DNA from: UBA5760 sp964649385
Lineage (GTDB): Bacteria > Chloroflexota > Dehalococcoidia > Dehalococcoidales > UBA5760
DNA length: 18,651 nucleotides
Direction: 5' to 3'
Assembly (NCBI GenBank): GCA_964649385.1
Contig: CAZYRA010000014.1
Location: forward strand, 1-18,651
How positions within the stretch are numbered: position 1 is the stretch's first letter; the number at the start of each line of letters is the position of its first letter. This document shows positions 1-7,467 of this stretch, one piece after another. The position numbers were made by a program, and so were the translations under genes. The notes under the pieces are model-generated. The model made no database searches and was not told the DNA's origin. It saw only the letters and a list, made by a program, of their open reading frames with translations.

Positions 1-108
1 ATCGAATCGCGCGGAGATTTCACGCTTCACGTTGTTGATTGCATTGTCCAGTACCTGCAGATCCACCCTACTCACCACATCTACTGACGGCATCTTTACC
101 TCTGGCAT
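1..108 (-). CDS. yajQ: YajQ-family (DUF520) nucleotide-binding protein, N-terminal part
   Basis: Only the first 36 codons are inside the window; the gene continues to the left. The reverse-strand translation begins MPEVKMPSVDVVSRVDLQ and goes on through a stretch ending NNVKREISARFD. This matches the YajQ/DUF520 N-terminus, which normally starts MPSFDIVSEVD and continues with an NAV.QA.KEI...YDF pattern. Family members are small cytosolic proteins of about 160 residues with two ferredoxin-like domains that bind nucleotides; cyclic di-GMP binding has been reported for some. By family alignment the natural start is probably the second Met (codon at 91-93), because the family rarely carries the extra MPEVK. 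However, the strongest Shine-Dalgarno sequence (AAGGAGGT) lies just upstream of the first ATG. The start is therefore ambiguous by five codons. The family call is good although only a short segment is seen. Confidence 0.8.
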   Translation of the reverse strand, partial: MPEVKMPSVDVVSRVDLQVLDNAINNVKREISARFD

Positions 109-117
109 CTTTACCTC
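89..117. repeat. 15-bp tandem duplication of ribosome-binding site plus start codon
   Basis: On the + strand the 14-mer ggcatctttacctc occurs at 89-102 and again at 104-117, a period of 15 bp. On the coding (-) strand each copy contains GAGGTAAAGATG, meaning a Shine-Dalgarno core followed by an ATG. The duplication is in frame and gives the yajQ-like gene two consecutive start signals five codons apart. Confidence 0.85.
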
Positions 118-143
118 CTTGGTAGTGACGATCCACCCGATTA

Positions 144-152
144 ATTCTACCA
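144..152 (-). promoter_or_regulatory. Candidate extended -10 promoter for the yajQ-like gene
   Basis: The reverse strand reads TGG-TAGAAT here, an extended -10 element (TGn) with a five-of-six match to TATAAT. No convincing -35 box is found 16-18 bp upstream, which extended -10 promoters can tolerate. Transcription would start about 29 bases before the first ATG of the yajQ-like gene. This is a motif match only. Confidence 0.4.
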
Positions 153-254
153 CGAAAGTAACAATGACTCCGAATAATACGCGCTAGCCTCTTCCCCGCT
201 CGGCCAATCGTATGCGTAAGAAATCAGACATCCGATGTTTGTGCAGTGGTAAGG

Positions 255-263
255 TGTTATAAT
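255..263 (+). promoter_or_regulatory. Extended -10 promoter (TGT-TATAAT) upstream of the YgjP-like gene
   Basis: A perfect TATAAT at 258-263 is preceded by TG at 255-256, giving an extended -10 element. The -35 region is poor. Predicted transcription begins near 270, about 40 bases ahead of the ATG at 311. Together with the reverse element at 144-152 it makes the 109-310 gap a divergent promoter region. Confidence 0.5.
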
Positions 264-310
264 GATCAAACAAGTTTTAAGACTAGAGAGCGGATTTAGG
301 CTGCATTATC

Positions 311-943
311 ATGTCTTGGCCTAATGTCACCCAGGAGTCGGTTCAGTCAGTAAGCTATGAAATACGTGGAGAAGCATTTCTGATGGTAGATTCTAACACT
401 GTTGAGATTGATGGTGTGGGGCCGGTTCTATTTGAACGCAGCAAGCGGGCCAAACACGTGAATATCTCCGTGAAACCATTCAAGGGAGTTCATGTTGCTG
501 TTCCTGATGGATTGTCCTTCAAAAAAGCCGAGGAATTCGTCAATGCCAAGATGAATTGGATACAGAGACACTTGTATCGGATGAAGCAATATGAAGAAAA
601 CAATATTGTTTCAGATGCTTCTGTCGATATTGATAGGACGAAAGCCAAACGGAAGCTAATCAGAAGGCTCAAATACCTGGCAGGGAAACATGGACTTACC
701 TATAACAGGGTATTCATTCGGAATCAGAAGACGAGATGGGGCAGTTGCTCTCATAAAAATAACATCAGCCTCAACATGAAACTCGTCAAATTACCCGACG
801 AATTGATGGACTACGTGATTTTGCATGAGCTTGTTCATACCAGGGTGAAAGACCACAGCAGTGGCTTCTGGACTGAACTCAGTAGGTTAGTGGGAAATGG
901 TAAGGGCATGGCGTTAAGATTGAGAGAATATGACATTACATAA
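311..943 (+). CDS. YgjP-like (DUF45) zinc metalloprotein
   Basis: This 210-residue protein carries the hallmarks of the YgjP/DUF45 family: a central TRWGSCS motif, then HELVH at residues 172-176 (His172, Glu173, His176) and a third candidate zinc ligand, His182, in VKDHSSGFW. This is the zincin-type active site shared with SprT and WLM-like families. Most members are annotated as M48-type metallopeptidases or metal-dependent hydrolases, and the physiological substrate is usually unknown. The N-terminal half shows the usual basic beta-rich segment (RSKRAKHVNISVKP). There is no signal peptide or membrane segment, so it is probably cytosolic. The family match starts near MVDSNTVEIDG; an ATG at 383 is an alternative start, because the first 24 residues look non-conserved and the Shine-Dalgarno before 311 is weak. 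The gene stands alone between two promoter regions. The family call is firm; the exact reaction is not known from sequence. Confidence 0.85.
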   Translation: MSWPNVTQESVQSVSYEIRGEAFLMVDSNTVEIDGVGPVLFERSKRAKHVNISVKPFKGVHVAVPDGLSFKKAEEFVNAKMNWIQRHLYRMKQYEENNIVSDASVDIDRTKAKRKLIRRLKYLAGKHGLTYNRVFIRNQKTRWGSCSHKNNISLNMKLVKLPDELMDYVILHELVHTRVKDHSSGFWTELSRLVGNGKGMALRLREYDIT

Positions 944-975
944 TATTTAGCAAGGAGGGTGCCCCGGTATTCTAA

Positions 976-1004
976 TTGACGCCTAGATTGGCTTATGTTA
1001 GTAT
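976..1004 (+). promoter_or_regulatory. Sigma-70-type promoter upstream of ribF-tyrS
   Basis: TTGACG (976-981) and TAGTAT (999-1004) are separated by 17 bp, and TG at 996-997 adds an extended -10. Transcription would start near 1011, leaving an 88-base leader before ribF. The leader holds a small agcta/tagct inverted repeat near 1056-1072. I do not see the conserved core of an FMN riboswitch in it. Confidence 0.6.
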
Positions 1005-1099
1005 TAGAATGCTTCAGTTGGGGTGAACCACTGAGGTCTTTATAGAATTCCCCTGAGCTATTTTCTTAGCTAGCAGTAAATGTCACTCAGTGAGAAGTC

Positions 1100-2044
1100 A
1101 TGCCGATAGAGGAAGATTTAGCCCGTTCCTTACCCGGTAAGGAGCTCGATGGTGATACTCTACTGACCATCGGGGTTTTTGATGGTGTTCACCTCGGCCA
1201 TAAGCACCTGCTTTCGGGACTGAAGGAAAGAGCTAAAGAGTGCAACCTGTTAAACGGGGTAGTAACCTTTAACCCACCCCCTCAGAAGGTGCTGGCACCT
1301 CAGGCCGGGCTGCTGTTCCTCACTGATATTGAGCAGAAGGTTGAGCTTCTTTCCTCTGAGAACATTGACGCTGTTTTCATCTTGCCCTTTACTACTGAAC
1401 TGGCTCAGCTTAGCGCAAGGCGCTTTGTTAGTCTGATGCAGCAATACTTGAGAATGAAGGGGTTAGTAGTCGGGTATAACTTTGCCCTTGGCCGGAACAG
1501 AGAGGGCAATATTGATGTCCTGCGGACGTTAGGTGAAGACATGGGCTTTACGGTAACCGTGGTGCCTCCGCTAGTGATAAATGGTGAAATGGTAAGCAGT
1601 ACCTTCGTCAGGAAGGCGTTATCTAGTGGGGATATGAAGAGAGTGCATAATTTAATCGGCCGTCCCTTCAGTCTGCACGGACGGGTAGTCCCCGGGGCGA
1701 ATCGGGGAGCCAAGATGGGTTTTCCCACTGCCAATCTGGATATAGACACGGAGCAGGCCATACCCACCGAAGGCGTTTACGCCACCCGTGCATATATTAA
1801 TGATAAAGCCTATAATTCGATGACCTACGTCGGTGCGAGTCCCACCTTCGGCGACAGCCGGAGTATCATAGAGGTCTTTATCCTCGACTATTCCGGTGAC
1901 CTCTATGGGAACGAACTAAAAATTGATGTTATCGAGCGGCTTCGCGGTGGGAAACAATTTGACACCGTTGAGAAGCTGAAACAGCAGATAACCGCGGATA
2001 TAGAAAAGGGGAGGGTACTGCTCGATTCCAGGGGCAGGAAGTAG
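1100..2044 (+). CDS. ribF: Bifunctional riboflavin kinase / FAD synthetase
   Basis: The enzyme phosphorylates riboflavin to FMN with ATP and then adenylylates FMN to FAD, in the cytosol. The 314-residue length is typical of bacterial RibF. The N-terminal nucleotidyltransferase domain (about 1-180) has GVFDGVHLGH at residues 25-34, the HxGH-type ATP-binding motif, and FVRKALSSGDM towards its end. The C-terminal riboflavin kinase domain (about 185-306) has GFPTANL at 207-213, YVGASPTFG, and Glu258 in EVFILDYSGDLYG, the expected catalytic glutamate. The ATG at 1100 is chosen because it leaves a standard short leader before LTIGVFDGVH. The ribosome-binding site is modest (gagaag). The gene is co-transcribed with tyrS two bases downstream. 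Confidence is high. Confidence 0.96.
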   Translation: MPIEEDLARSLPGKELDGDTLLTIGVFDGVHLGHKHLLSGLKERAKECNLLNGVVTFNPPPQKVLAPQAGLLFLTDIEQKVELLSSENIDAVFILPFTTELAQLSARRFVSLMQQYLRMKGLVVGYNFALGRNREGNIDVLRTLGEDMGFTVTVVPPLVINGEMVSSTFVRKALSSGDMKRVHNLIGRPFSLHGRVVPGANRGAKMGFPTANLDIDTEQAIPTEGVYATRAYINDKAYNSMTYVGASPTFGDSRSIIEVFILDYSGDLYGNELKIDVIERLRGGKQFDTVEKLKQQITADIEKGRVLLDSRGRK

Positions 2045-2046
2045 TT

Positions 2047-3213
2047 GTGGATATTAACCGCCTTCTAAAAAGGGGAGTGGCTGAGATTATTGTTGAAGAG
2101 GAGATGATAGCACTGCTCCGTTCCGGCAGGCAGCTGCGACTCAAAGAGGGCTTTGACCCTAGCTTCCCTGATATTCACCTCGGTCATATGGTAACCTTAA
2201 AGAAGCTGAGCCAGTTTCAGGACCTGGGACATAGGGTTATCCTTATCGTTGGTGACTGGACGGCCCAGATTGGCGACCCTAGTGGCGCCTCGGTCACCCG
2301 CCCCATGCTTTCTGCGGAGCAGGTTAAGGTTAATGCGGAGACCTATATGGAGCAGTTTTTTAAGGTAGTTGACCGGGAAAAGACAGAGGTAAGGTGGCAA
2401 AGTGAGTGGTTTAGTAAGTTCGGCCTGGCTGATGTTATTCGTCTCACCAGCAGGTTTACCGTGGCTCAGATGCTGGCCCGGGAAGATTTTAGTAATCGCT
2501 ATAGCTCGGGGCGTCCCATCGCGGTGACCGAGTTGCTCTACCCGCTGCTCCAAGCCTATGACTCGGTAGCTGTCCAGGCTGATGTTGAATTCGGTGGCAC
2601 CGACCAGAAGTTTAACCTGCTGGTAGGCCGCGAGCTCCAGTCCGCGGTGGGACAGCATCCCCAGCAAGTGTTCCTGGCCCCTCTGCTGGTCGGTACTGAC
2701 GGCACTCAAAAGATGAGTAAGAGCCTGGGTAACTATATCGGAGTTGCCGAGCCGCCTAATGAAATATACGGTAAGGTGATGTCCATTACCGATAACCTTA
2801 TCATGGACTACTTTGAACTGGTGACCGATGTTCCCGAAGAAGAGCTGGCCGAGTTCAAGCACAAGCTCGGTGATAGCGGCTTCAATCCCATGCCTCTCAA
2901 GAAGCGTCTGGCTCGGGAAATTGTCACCCAACTCTACGACCAAAAGGCAACCAGTGAAGCCGAGGAATATTTTACCAGGGTCTTTCAGGAAAGAAAACTC
3001 CCTGAGGAAATAAAAGAGGGTACTGAATCAAATGTTACTCTTCGGGATTATCTTGTAATTAACCGGCTTGCTAAAAGCCGGAGCGAAGCCAAGCGTCTTA
3101 TTGAGCAGGGTGCTGTAGATGTTGACGGTAAAAAAATCACTGACCTAAATTGGATTTTCCCTAAAGGGACTACCATAAAAGTGGGTAAGCGAGGCCATAT
3201 CAGATCTACTTAG
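2047..3213 (+). CDS. tyrS: Tyrosyl-tRNA synthetase
   Basis: The protein charges tRNA-Tyr with tyrosine using ATP. It is a class I synthetase of 388 residues. The HIGH-type motif is HLGH at 44-47 (PDIHLGH), and the KMSKS loop is present exactly at 222-226. Between them lie the tyrosine- and ATP-site segments GDWTAQIGDPSG and FGGTDQKFN. Residues from about 325 to the end form an S4-type RNA-binding domain (RDYLVINRLAKSRSEAKRLI, then VDVDGKKITD). Length and motif spacing fit the TyrZ-like (shorter) bacterial subgroup. The start is a GTG two bases after the ribF stop, with an AGGAAG-like ribosome-binding site inside the ribF end, so translation is probably coupled to ribF. Confidence is high. Confidence 0.96.
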   Translation: MDINRLLKRGVAEIIVEEEMIALLRSGRQLRLKEGFDPSFPDIHLGHMVTLKKLSQFQDLGHRVILIVGDWTAQIGDPSGASVTRPMLSAEQVKVNAETYMEQFFKVVDREKTEVRWQSEWFSKFGLADVIRLTSRFTVAQMLAREDFSNRYSSGRPIAVTELLYPLLQAYDSVAVQADVEFGGTDQKFNLLVGRELQSAVGQHPQQVFLAPLLVGTDGTQKMSKSLGNYIGVAEPPNEIYGKVMSITDNLIMDYFELVTDVPEEELAEFKHKLGDSGFNPMPLKKRLAREIVTQLYDQKATSEAEEYFTRVFQERKLPEEIKEGTESNVTLRDYLVINRLAKSRSEAKRLIEQGAVDVDGKKITDLNWIFPKGTTIKVGKRGHIRST

Positions 3214-3221
3214 TACCAGAT

Positions 3222-3227
3222 TATAAT
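3222..3227 (+). promoter_or_regulatory. Possible -10 box between tyrS and the aminotransferase gene
   Basis: A perfect TATAAT lies 75 bases ahead of the aminotransferase start, inside the 10-bp palindrome GATTATAATC. I see no acceptable -35 box and no TG extension. The 89-base gap may therefore hold a weak promoter or simply be an intra-operon spacer. The ribosome-binding site of the next gene (AGGAG at 3291-3295, 7 bases before the ATG) is strong. Confidence 0.25.
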
Positions 3228-3302
3228 CCAGTTAGATGCTGCTTCCCTTAACGTGAATACTGATACACCGGCGTAGTTAGAATAAAGAATAGGAGACAGA
3301 TA

Positions 3303-4391
3303 ATGGAGCACCTGCGTATTCCGGGACCGACCCCCTGCCCCCCTGAGCCTTTGCAGGCAATGACCAAGCAGATGATAAATCATCGGGGTGAGGAATTCGG
3401 GCAGATAGTCAATGAGGTTACTGCAAATCTTAAAAAGTTGTTTCAGACCGAGAGCGATGTCTTTTTGCTTACCGGTTCGGGGACGGGTGGGCTTGAGGCG
3501 GCTATCGTTAATACCCTGTCTCCGGGTGACAAAGTGCTATCGGTATCCATTGGTGTCTTCGGAGACCGCTTCGCTACTATTGCGGAGACCTTCGGGGCTG
3601 AGGTAGTCCCCCTCCGGTTCGAGTGGGGCAAGGCCGCCGATGTTGATGCAATACGCCAGGCACTTCGGGCTGAGCCCGGGATTAAAGCAGTGCTGGTCAC
3701 CCATAATGAGACATCGACTGGTGTTACCAATGACTTGGCAGAAATCAGCAGTGCAGTAAAGGAGTTTGATAAGCTGCTCTTGGTTGATGCCGTCAGCAGC
3801 CTAGGCTCGATTAACCTGCCGGTTGATGACTGGCATTGTGATGTTACCGTTACCGGTTCTCAGAAGGGCTGGATGGTCCCCCCAGGACTGGCAATGGTCA
3901 GCATGAGTCAGGAGGCATGGCAGGCACATGCCGTGGCTAAGATGCCTCGCTTCTACTGGGACTTCAGCAAGGCAAAGGCCTATCTGGAAAAGGGACAAAC
4001 ACCCTGGACGCCGGCAATGTCTACCGTATTTGCCCTGGCGGTATCACTGGAAATGATGTTAGAGGAGGGTCTAGACGGCATCGTAGAGAGGCATGCCCGC
4101 CTGGGCAACCTGGCTCGCGATGGAGTAAAATCACTGGGCTTACCACTCTTTGCCGACGAAAATTATGCCTCTAATACCGTTACCTCCGTAGCGGCAGCTA
4201 ACGGTCTTGATATTATTAAGATGCTCAAAATTCTAAGAGAGGAGCACCATATTGTACTCGGCGGCGGACAGCTGAAATTAAACGGTAAGATATTCCGTAT
4301 CGGCCATCTGGGATGGGTAAGTGAGGCGGATATAAAAACCGTAATTTCAGCGCTCAAAGTAGTACTGCCACAAGCTGGGTTCAGGGGTTAG
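3303..4391 (+). CDS. Class V PLP-dependent aminotransferase, likely phosphoserine or serine/alanine-glyoxylate type
   Basis: This 362-residue fold-type I PLP enzyme resembles alanine-glyoxylate / serine-pyruvate aminotransferases and the small subunit of soluble hydrogenase family. Its N-terminus (LRIPGPTPCPPEPLQAM, then NHRGEEF) is typical of that group. VLLTGSGTGGLEAA-like residues near 55-70 form the phosphate cup. Asp162 in LLVDAVSSLGS should contact the pyridine nitrogen, and Lys188 in TGSQKGW should form the Schiff base. The ATG is preceded by AGGAG at a 7-base spacing. The gene ends three bases before serA, so the two are translationally linked. From that context I infer that it converts 3-phosphohydroxypyruvate to phosphoserine in place of a classical SerC. 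Related class V enzymes fill that role in methanogens. An alanine-glyoxylate role cannot be excluded from sequence. Confidence 0.88.
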   Translation: MEHLRIPGPTPCPPEPLQAMTKQMINHRGEEFGQIVNEVTANLKKLFQTESDVFLLTGSGTGGLEAAIVNTLSPGDKVLSVSIGVFGDRFATIAETFGAEVVPLRFEWGKAADVDAIRQALRAEPGIKAVLVTHNETSTGVTNDLAEISSAVKEFDKLLLVDAVSSLGSINLPVDDWHCDVTVTGSQKGWMVPPGLAMVSMSQEAWQAHAVAKMPRFYWDFSKAKAYLEKGQTPWTPAMSTVFALAVSLEMMLEEGLDGIVERHARLGNLARDGVKSLGLPLFADENYASNTVTSVAAANGLDIIKMLKILREEHHIVLGGGQLKLNGKIFRIGHLGWVSEADIKTVISALKVVLPQAGFRG

Positions 4392-4394
4392 CTG

Positions 4395-5972
4395 ATGAAG
4401 AAGGTCCTGGTTGCTGAAGCTGTTTCCGATGAAGGAATTAACATTCTGAGTAGCTGTGCTCAGGTGGATGTCAAGCTGGGGCTGAAGCCGGAGGAAATAG
4501 TATCCATAATTGGTGATTACGAAGCATTGGTGGTGCGTAGCCAGATCAAGGTCTCGGCTGAAATTATTGAGGCGGGGAAAAAGCTCCAGGTCATTGCCCG
4601 TGCTGGTATCGGGATAGACAACGTCAATGTTGACGAGGCGACCCGGTGTGGTATCGTGGTCGTTAATGCTCCTACCGGCAACACAATCTCGGCTGCCGAG
4701 CATACTATTGCCCTTATGCTTTCCCTGGCCCGCAATATCCCCCAGGCTAACGCTAGTCTTAAGTCCGGGGTATGGAAGAGAAGCGAATTTGTGGGGACTG
4801 AGGTCAGAAACAAGACGTTAGGCATTGTCGGTCTGGGCAGTGTGGGCTCGGAGGTAGCCAGGAGGGCTCGAGCCCTGGAAATGAGACTCATTGCCTATGA
4901 CCCGTTTGTCTCTGTTGAGCATGCCCATAACTTGCAGGTAGAGCTTTTCTCCCTTGAGCAACTACTAAAGGAAGCGGATTTTATCACTCTTCACCTGCCG
5001 TTAACAGAGTCAACGAAGGATCTGATCGGGGCTAGAGAACTGAGCCAGGTCAAAGCGGAGGTCCGCATTGTTAACTGCGCCCGGGGTGGATTAATTGACG
5101 AAGCGGCGCTGGTCAAGGCGGTAAAGGAAAAAAGAGTGGCTGGTGCTGCTATTGATGTCTTTCCTAAAGAACCGACAACAGAGAGCCCCCTCTTTGAAAG
5201 CGATCGCATTATTGTCACACCTCATCTAGGGGCCTCCACAAGCGAAGCTCAAGCCATGGTGTCCCGGGACGTCGCCACCCAGATTGTAGATGTTTTTAAG
5301 GGGCAGCCGGCCAGATACTCGGTTAATGCCCCCTTTATCTCTGCGGAGATGCTGGTTATACTGGCACCATTTATGAAAGCGGTTCGCACGCTGGGTAGAC
5401 TGGTCAGCCAGATGGTTGAAGGGCAAATGAATACCATAAAGCTCAGCTATGGGGGCGAAATTTCCAACTATGAAACTAACGCTCTTAAGGCGTCTGCCCT
5501 GGGGGGAATACTCGAGGAGACAAGTGAGGAGCGAGTTAATCTGGTCAATGCTAATATTGTAGCGGCTGAGCGTGGTCTGACGGTAGTAGAGCAGAAGGAG
5601 ACCAACTGTGAAAACTATGCCAGCCTTATCACTATAGAGGCAACCACCAGCAACGGTGTTACCATAGTTGCCGGGACAGTGATGCGCGGCGAATTGCATA
5701 TTGTGCGGGTCAATGACTACTGGTTTGATATTGCCCCGGCTGGGGGCTACTTCCTGCTCAGCGAACACCTGGACCGTCCCGGTCTTATCAGCGCCGTGAG
5801 TAAAGTAACCGGTGATGCTGACGTAGATATCAGCTCAATGCATGTAGGGCGTCTGAAACCGAGAGGGCAGGCATTGATGATACTGGCCCTTGATGAGCCA
5901 CTATCTAAGAAGCAAATTGAGCAGGTGCTGGCTATCCCCGATGTCCATGCCGCCAAAATGGTAAGGCTATAG
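4395..5972 (+). CDS. serA: D-3-phosphoglycerate dehydrogenase (long form with ACT domain)
   Basis: The enzyme oxidises 3-phosphoglycerate to 3-phosphohydroxypyruvate with NAD+, the first step of serine synthesis. At 525 residues it is the long type. The catalytic/NAD-binding core (about 1-310) has GLGSVG at 146-151, Arg230 in CARGG, Glu259 in PKEP and His277 in TPHLGAST; the last three form the expected active-site set. An intervening domain (about 320-445) follows. A C-terminal ACT domain from about 452 (SEHLDRPGLISAVSK) usually mediates feedback by serine. The ATG lies three bases after the aminotransferase stop. The gene ends 18 bases from the convergent DUF1015 gene with no obvious terminator between them. 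Confidence is very high for the family; serine inhibition is only inferred from the domain layout. Confidence 0.97.
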   Translation: MKKVLVAEAVSDEGINILSSCAQVDVKLGLKPEEIVSIIGDYEALVVRSQIKVSAEIIEAGKKLQVIARAGIGIDNVNVDEATRCGIVVVNAPTGNTISAAEHTIALMLSLARNIPQANASLKSGVWKRSEFVGTEVRNKTLGIVGLGSVGSEVARRARALEMRLIAYDPFVSVEHAHNLQVELFSLEQLLKEADFITLHLPLTESTKDLIGARELSQVKAEVRIVNCARGGLIDEAALVKAVKEKRVAGAAIDVFPKEPTTESPLFESDRIIVTPHLGASTSEAQAMVSRDVATQIVDVFKGQPARYSVNAPFISAEMLVILAPFMKAVRTLGRLVSQMVEGQMNTIKLSYGGEISNYETNALKASALGGILEETSEERVNLVNANIVAAERGLTVVEQKETNCENYASLITIEATTSNGVTIVAGTVMRGELHIVRVNDYWFDIAPAGGYFLLSEHLDRPGLISAVSKVTGDADVDISSMHVGRLKPRGQALMILALDEPLSKKQIEQVLAIPDVHAAKMVRL

Positions 5973-5990
5973 CAGTTCGCCTGCAGACAG

Positions 5991-7312
5991 CTACCCCAGC
6001 TGGCGAAAGACCAAGCCTGAGGGGGGTTTGGGGTAGAAGTAGGTTGATTTTCTGGGCATACGGTCACCGACATCGGCAATGGCCTTAATTACTTCTGTCT
6101 TGACCGAGCTCAGGAAAAAGGCGAGTTGGTATTCATGGTTCAACACTCCGTTTACCACGTCCATCTTGTCATGGTTGAAAGCAAGCGATGTTTCCTCCCG
6201 CTCGCTGGTCACGCCGAGTATTTCCTCCAGTATGACATGGTCAACAATGCTAACATCCAGTCTCTTGTATAGCTCACTGTGAAAGTAGGGTATCATCTGG
6301 CTGGCAGTAGCAAAGTCATCCAGCTTGAGTAACAGAAGACTCCCCGGTGATAAGCCAAAAAGGACTATCCGGATCTGGTCTGTCCTATCACCAGCCAGTA
6401 AATCATCAATCTGCTGAGGGATATCGGGGGTCCATAGCGGCAACTCATCCATCTGAAATAGCGTTGCCAGCCTGCCCTTTAGTTCGCTCAGGGTTGCCTT
6501 TGAGATACCCCGAACCAACCGGTGGGGTGGGAGAATAATAAGCCCGGGGTCGGCAAAGTCTACCAGTTCCATCATCACAAAATTAAATCCTTCATTCCCA
6601 GAGGCCGATGGAGAGCAGGTGAGCCTTTCTTTCCTGTAATTAAGGGCACTCTCGTAGCGGTGGTGTCCGTCAGCAATATAGAGCGGCCTATCGGAAAGGC
6701 TGGTCGATATCTGACTGATAACCTCAGGACTGGTAATAGCCCAGATTCTGTGCTCTTCTTCGCTACTGATTAGATTAATTATCGGTCGGCCCTGTTCCTT
6801 TTCAGCCAGTAGAGAAGCTATTTGCTGTCCCNNNNNNNNNNGTCTTCAAACATAGCAAAAACAGGGCTGGTGTTAGCCTGAAGGGCCCACAGCAGGTTCA
6901 GACGGTCATCCTTTGGCTTGCCTCGCGTGTTCTCGTGAGGGCGGATGATTTTCCTGTCCCATTCCTCCAGCCTGACCGCAGCGATGATGCCACGGCGTCT
7001 ATACCTTGCGCCGTTATAACTAAAACAGTGCTGATGAAGATAGATGGCTGGCATTCCGTCTGTCTTAAGGACTCCCTTATCAAGCCATTGCTCAAGGGTG
7101 GCCGCCGAGCGAGTATATTTATTGTCTTCATCTGTATCTGATGGCAGTTGCTGCCCGTGCTCAAGATTGATAAAGCTATACTCGCTATGATGGTGAAGCT
7201 CCTGTTCCGTCTCAGGAGTGATAATATCATAGGGGGGGCAGATAACCGATGAAATATCCTGAACCAGCCGCTCATTATAGCGTACCCCTCGAAAAGGGCG
7301 AATCTCAGCCAT
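5991..7312 (-). CDS. DUF1015 family protein, interrupted by an assembly gap
   Basis: Two reading-frame segments on the - strand belong to one protein. The first (7312 down to 6842, 157 codons) starts MAEIRPFRGVRYNE and holds CPPYD, RRGIIAAVRLEEW, PHENT and PKDDRLNLLWALQANTSP. The second (6830 down to 5991, 279 codons and a stop) resumes with GQQIASLLAEKEQG and contains the signature YIADGHHRYESAL, then FNFVMMELVDFADPGL and LPPHRLVRG. Together they give about 436 residues plus whatever the gap hides, close to the usual DUF1015 (COG4198) length. The frames do not match across the ten Ns, so the true gap length must equal 2 modulo 3; this is not evidence of a frameshift mutation. The function is unproven. 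The genes are often found near serA, as here, and the DGHHR motif recalls the ParB/sulfiredoxin-like fold that includes free-serine kinases. That link is my inference. Start-site context is a weak AGGT just upstream. Confidence 0.88.
6832..6841. other. Run of ten Ns (assembly gap)
   Basis: Ten undetermined bases lie inside the DUF1015 gene. Reading frames on the two sides are offset, so the true number of missing bases is not ten. Conserved family sequence resumes immediately on both sides, which suggests that only a short stretch is missing. Confidence 1.
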
Positions 7313-7427
7313 ACCTACCTAGTCACTCTACTTTCCTCAATATTTGGCACTCTCTTAAGTCTACTTTATTCGGCAGAAGAGGCGCAAATCCAGATGGGTG
7401 CAGTATAATATGACTGTGCGGCTTATA

Positions 7428-7436
7428 TGATATAAT
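7428..7436 (+). promoter_or_regulatory. Extended -10 promoter (TGA-TATAAT) for ligA
   Basis: A perfect TATAAT at 7431-7436 follows TG at 7428-7429. Predicted transcription begins near 7443, about 25 bases before the GTG start of ligA. The -35 is poor. A second TATAAT at 7404-7409 lacks the TG extension and is a weaker alternative. The 155-base gap separates ligA from the divergent DUF1015 gene, whose own promoter I could not identify. Confidence 0.5.
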
Positions 7437-7467
7437 CTGTTTAAGTTACGCACCATGGGGTAAATAG

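Noticed and set aside
160..230. The reverse strand contains TTGGCCGAGCGGGG followed by AGAGGC, resembling the D-arm of a Leu/Ser tRNA.
   Set aside because: No anticodon stem, T-arm or pairing acceptor strand can be found in the flanking sequence, so this is a chance match.
1011..1099. The ribF leader as an FMN riboswitch.
   Set aside because: At 88 bases it is too short for the aptamer and the conserved core AGGGTGAAAUUCC-type segments are absent.
2197..2943. A 248-codon open frame on the - strand.
   Set aside because: It lies wholly inside tyrS, whose catalytic motifs and S4 domain are clear; the reverse frame matches nothing I recognise.
5226..5768. A 180-codon open frame on the - strand inside serA.
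   Set aside because: serA is intact with all its active-site residues, so this is a shadow frame.
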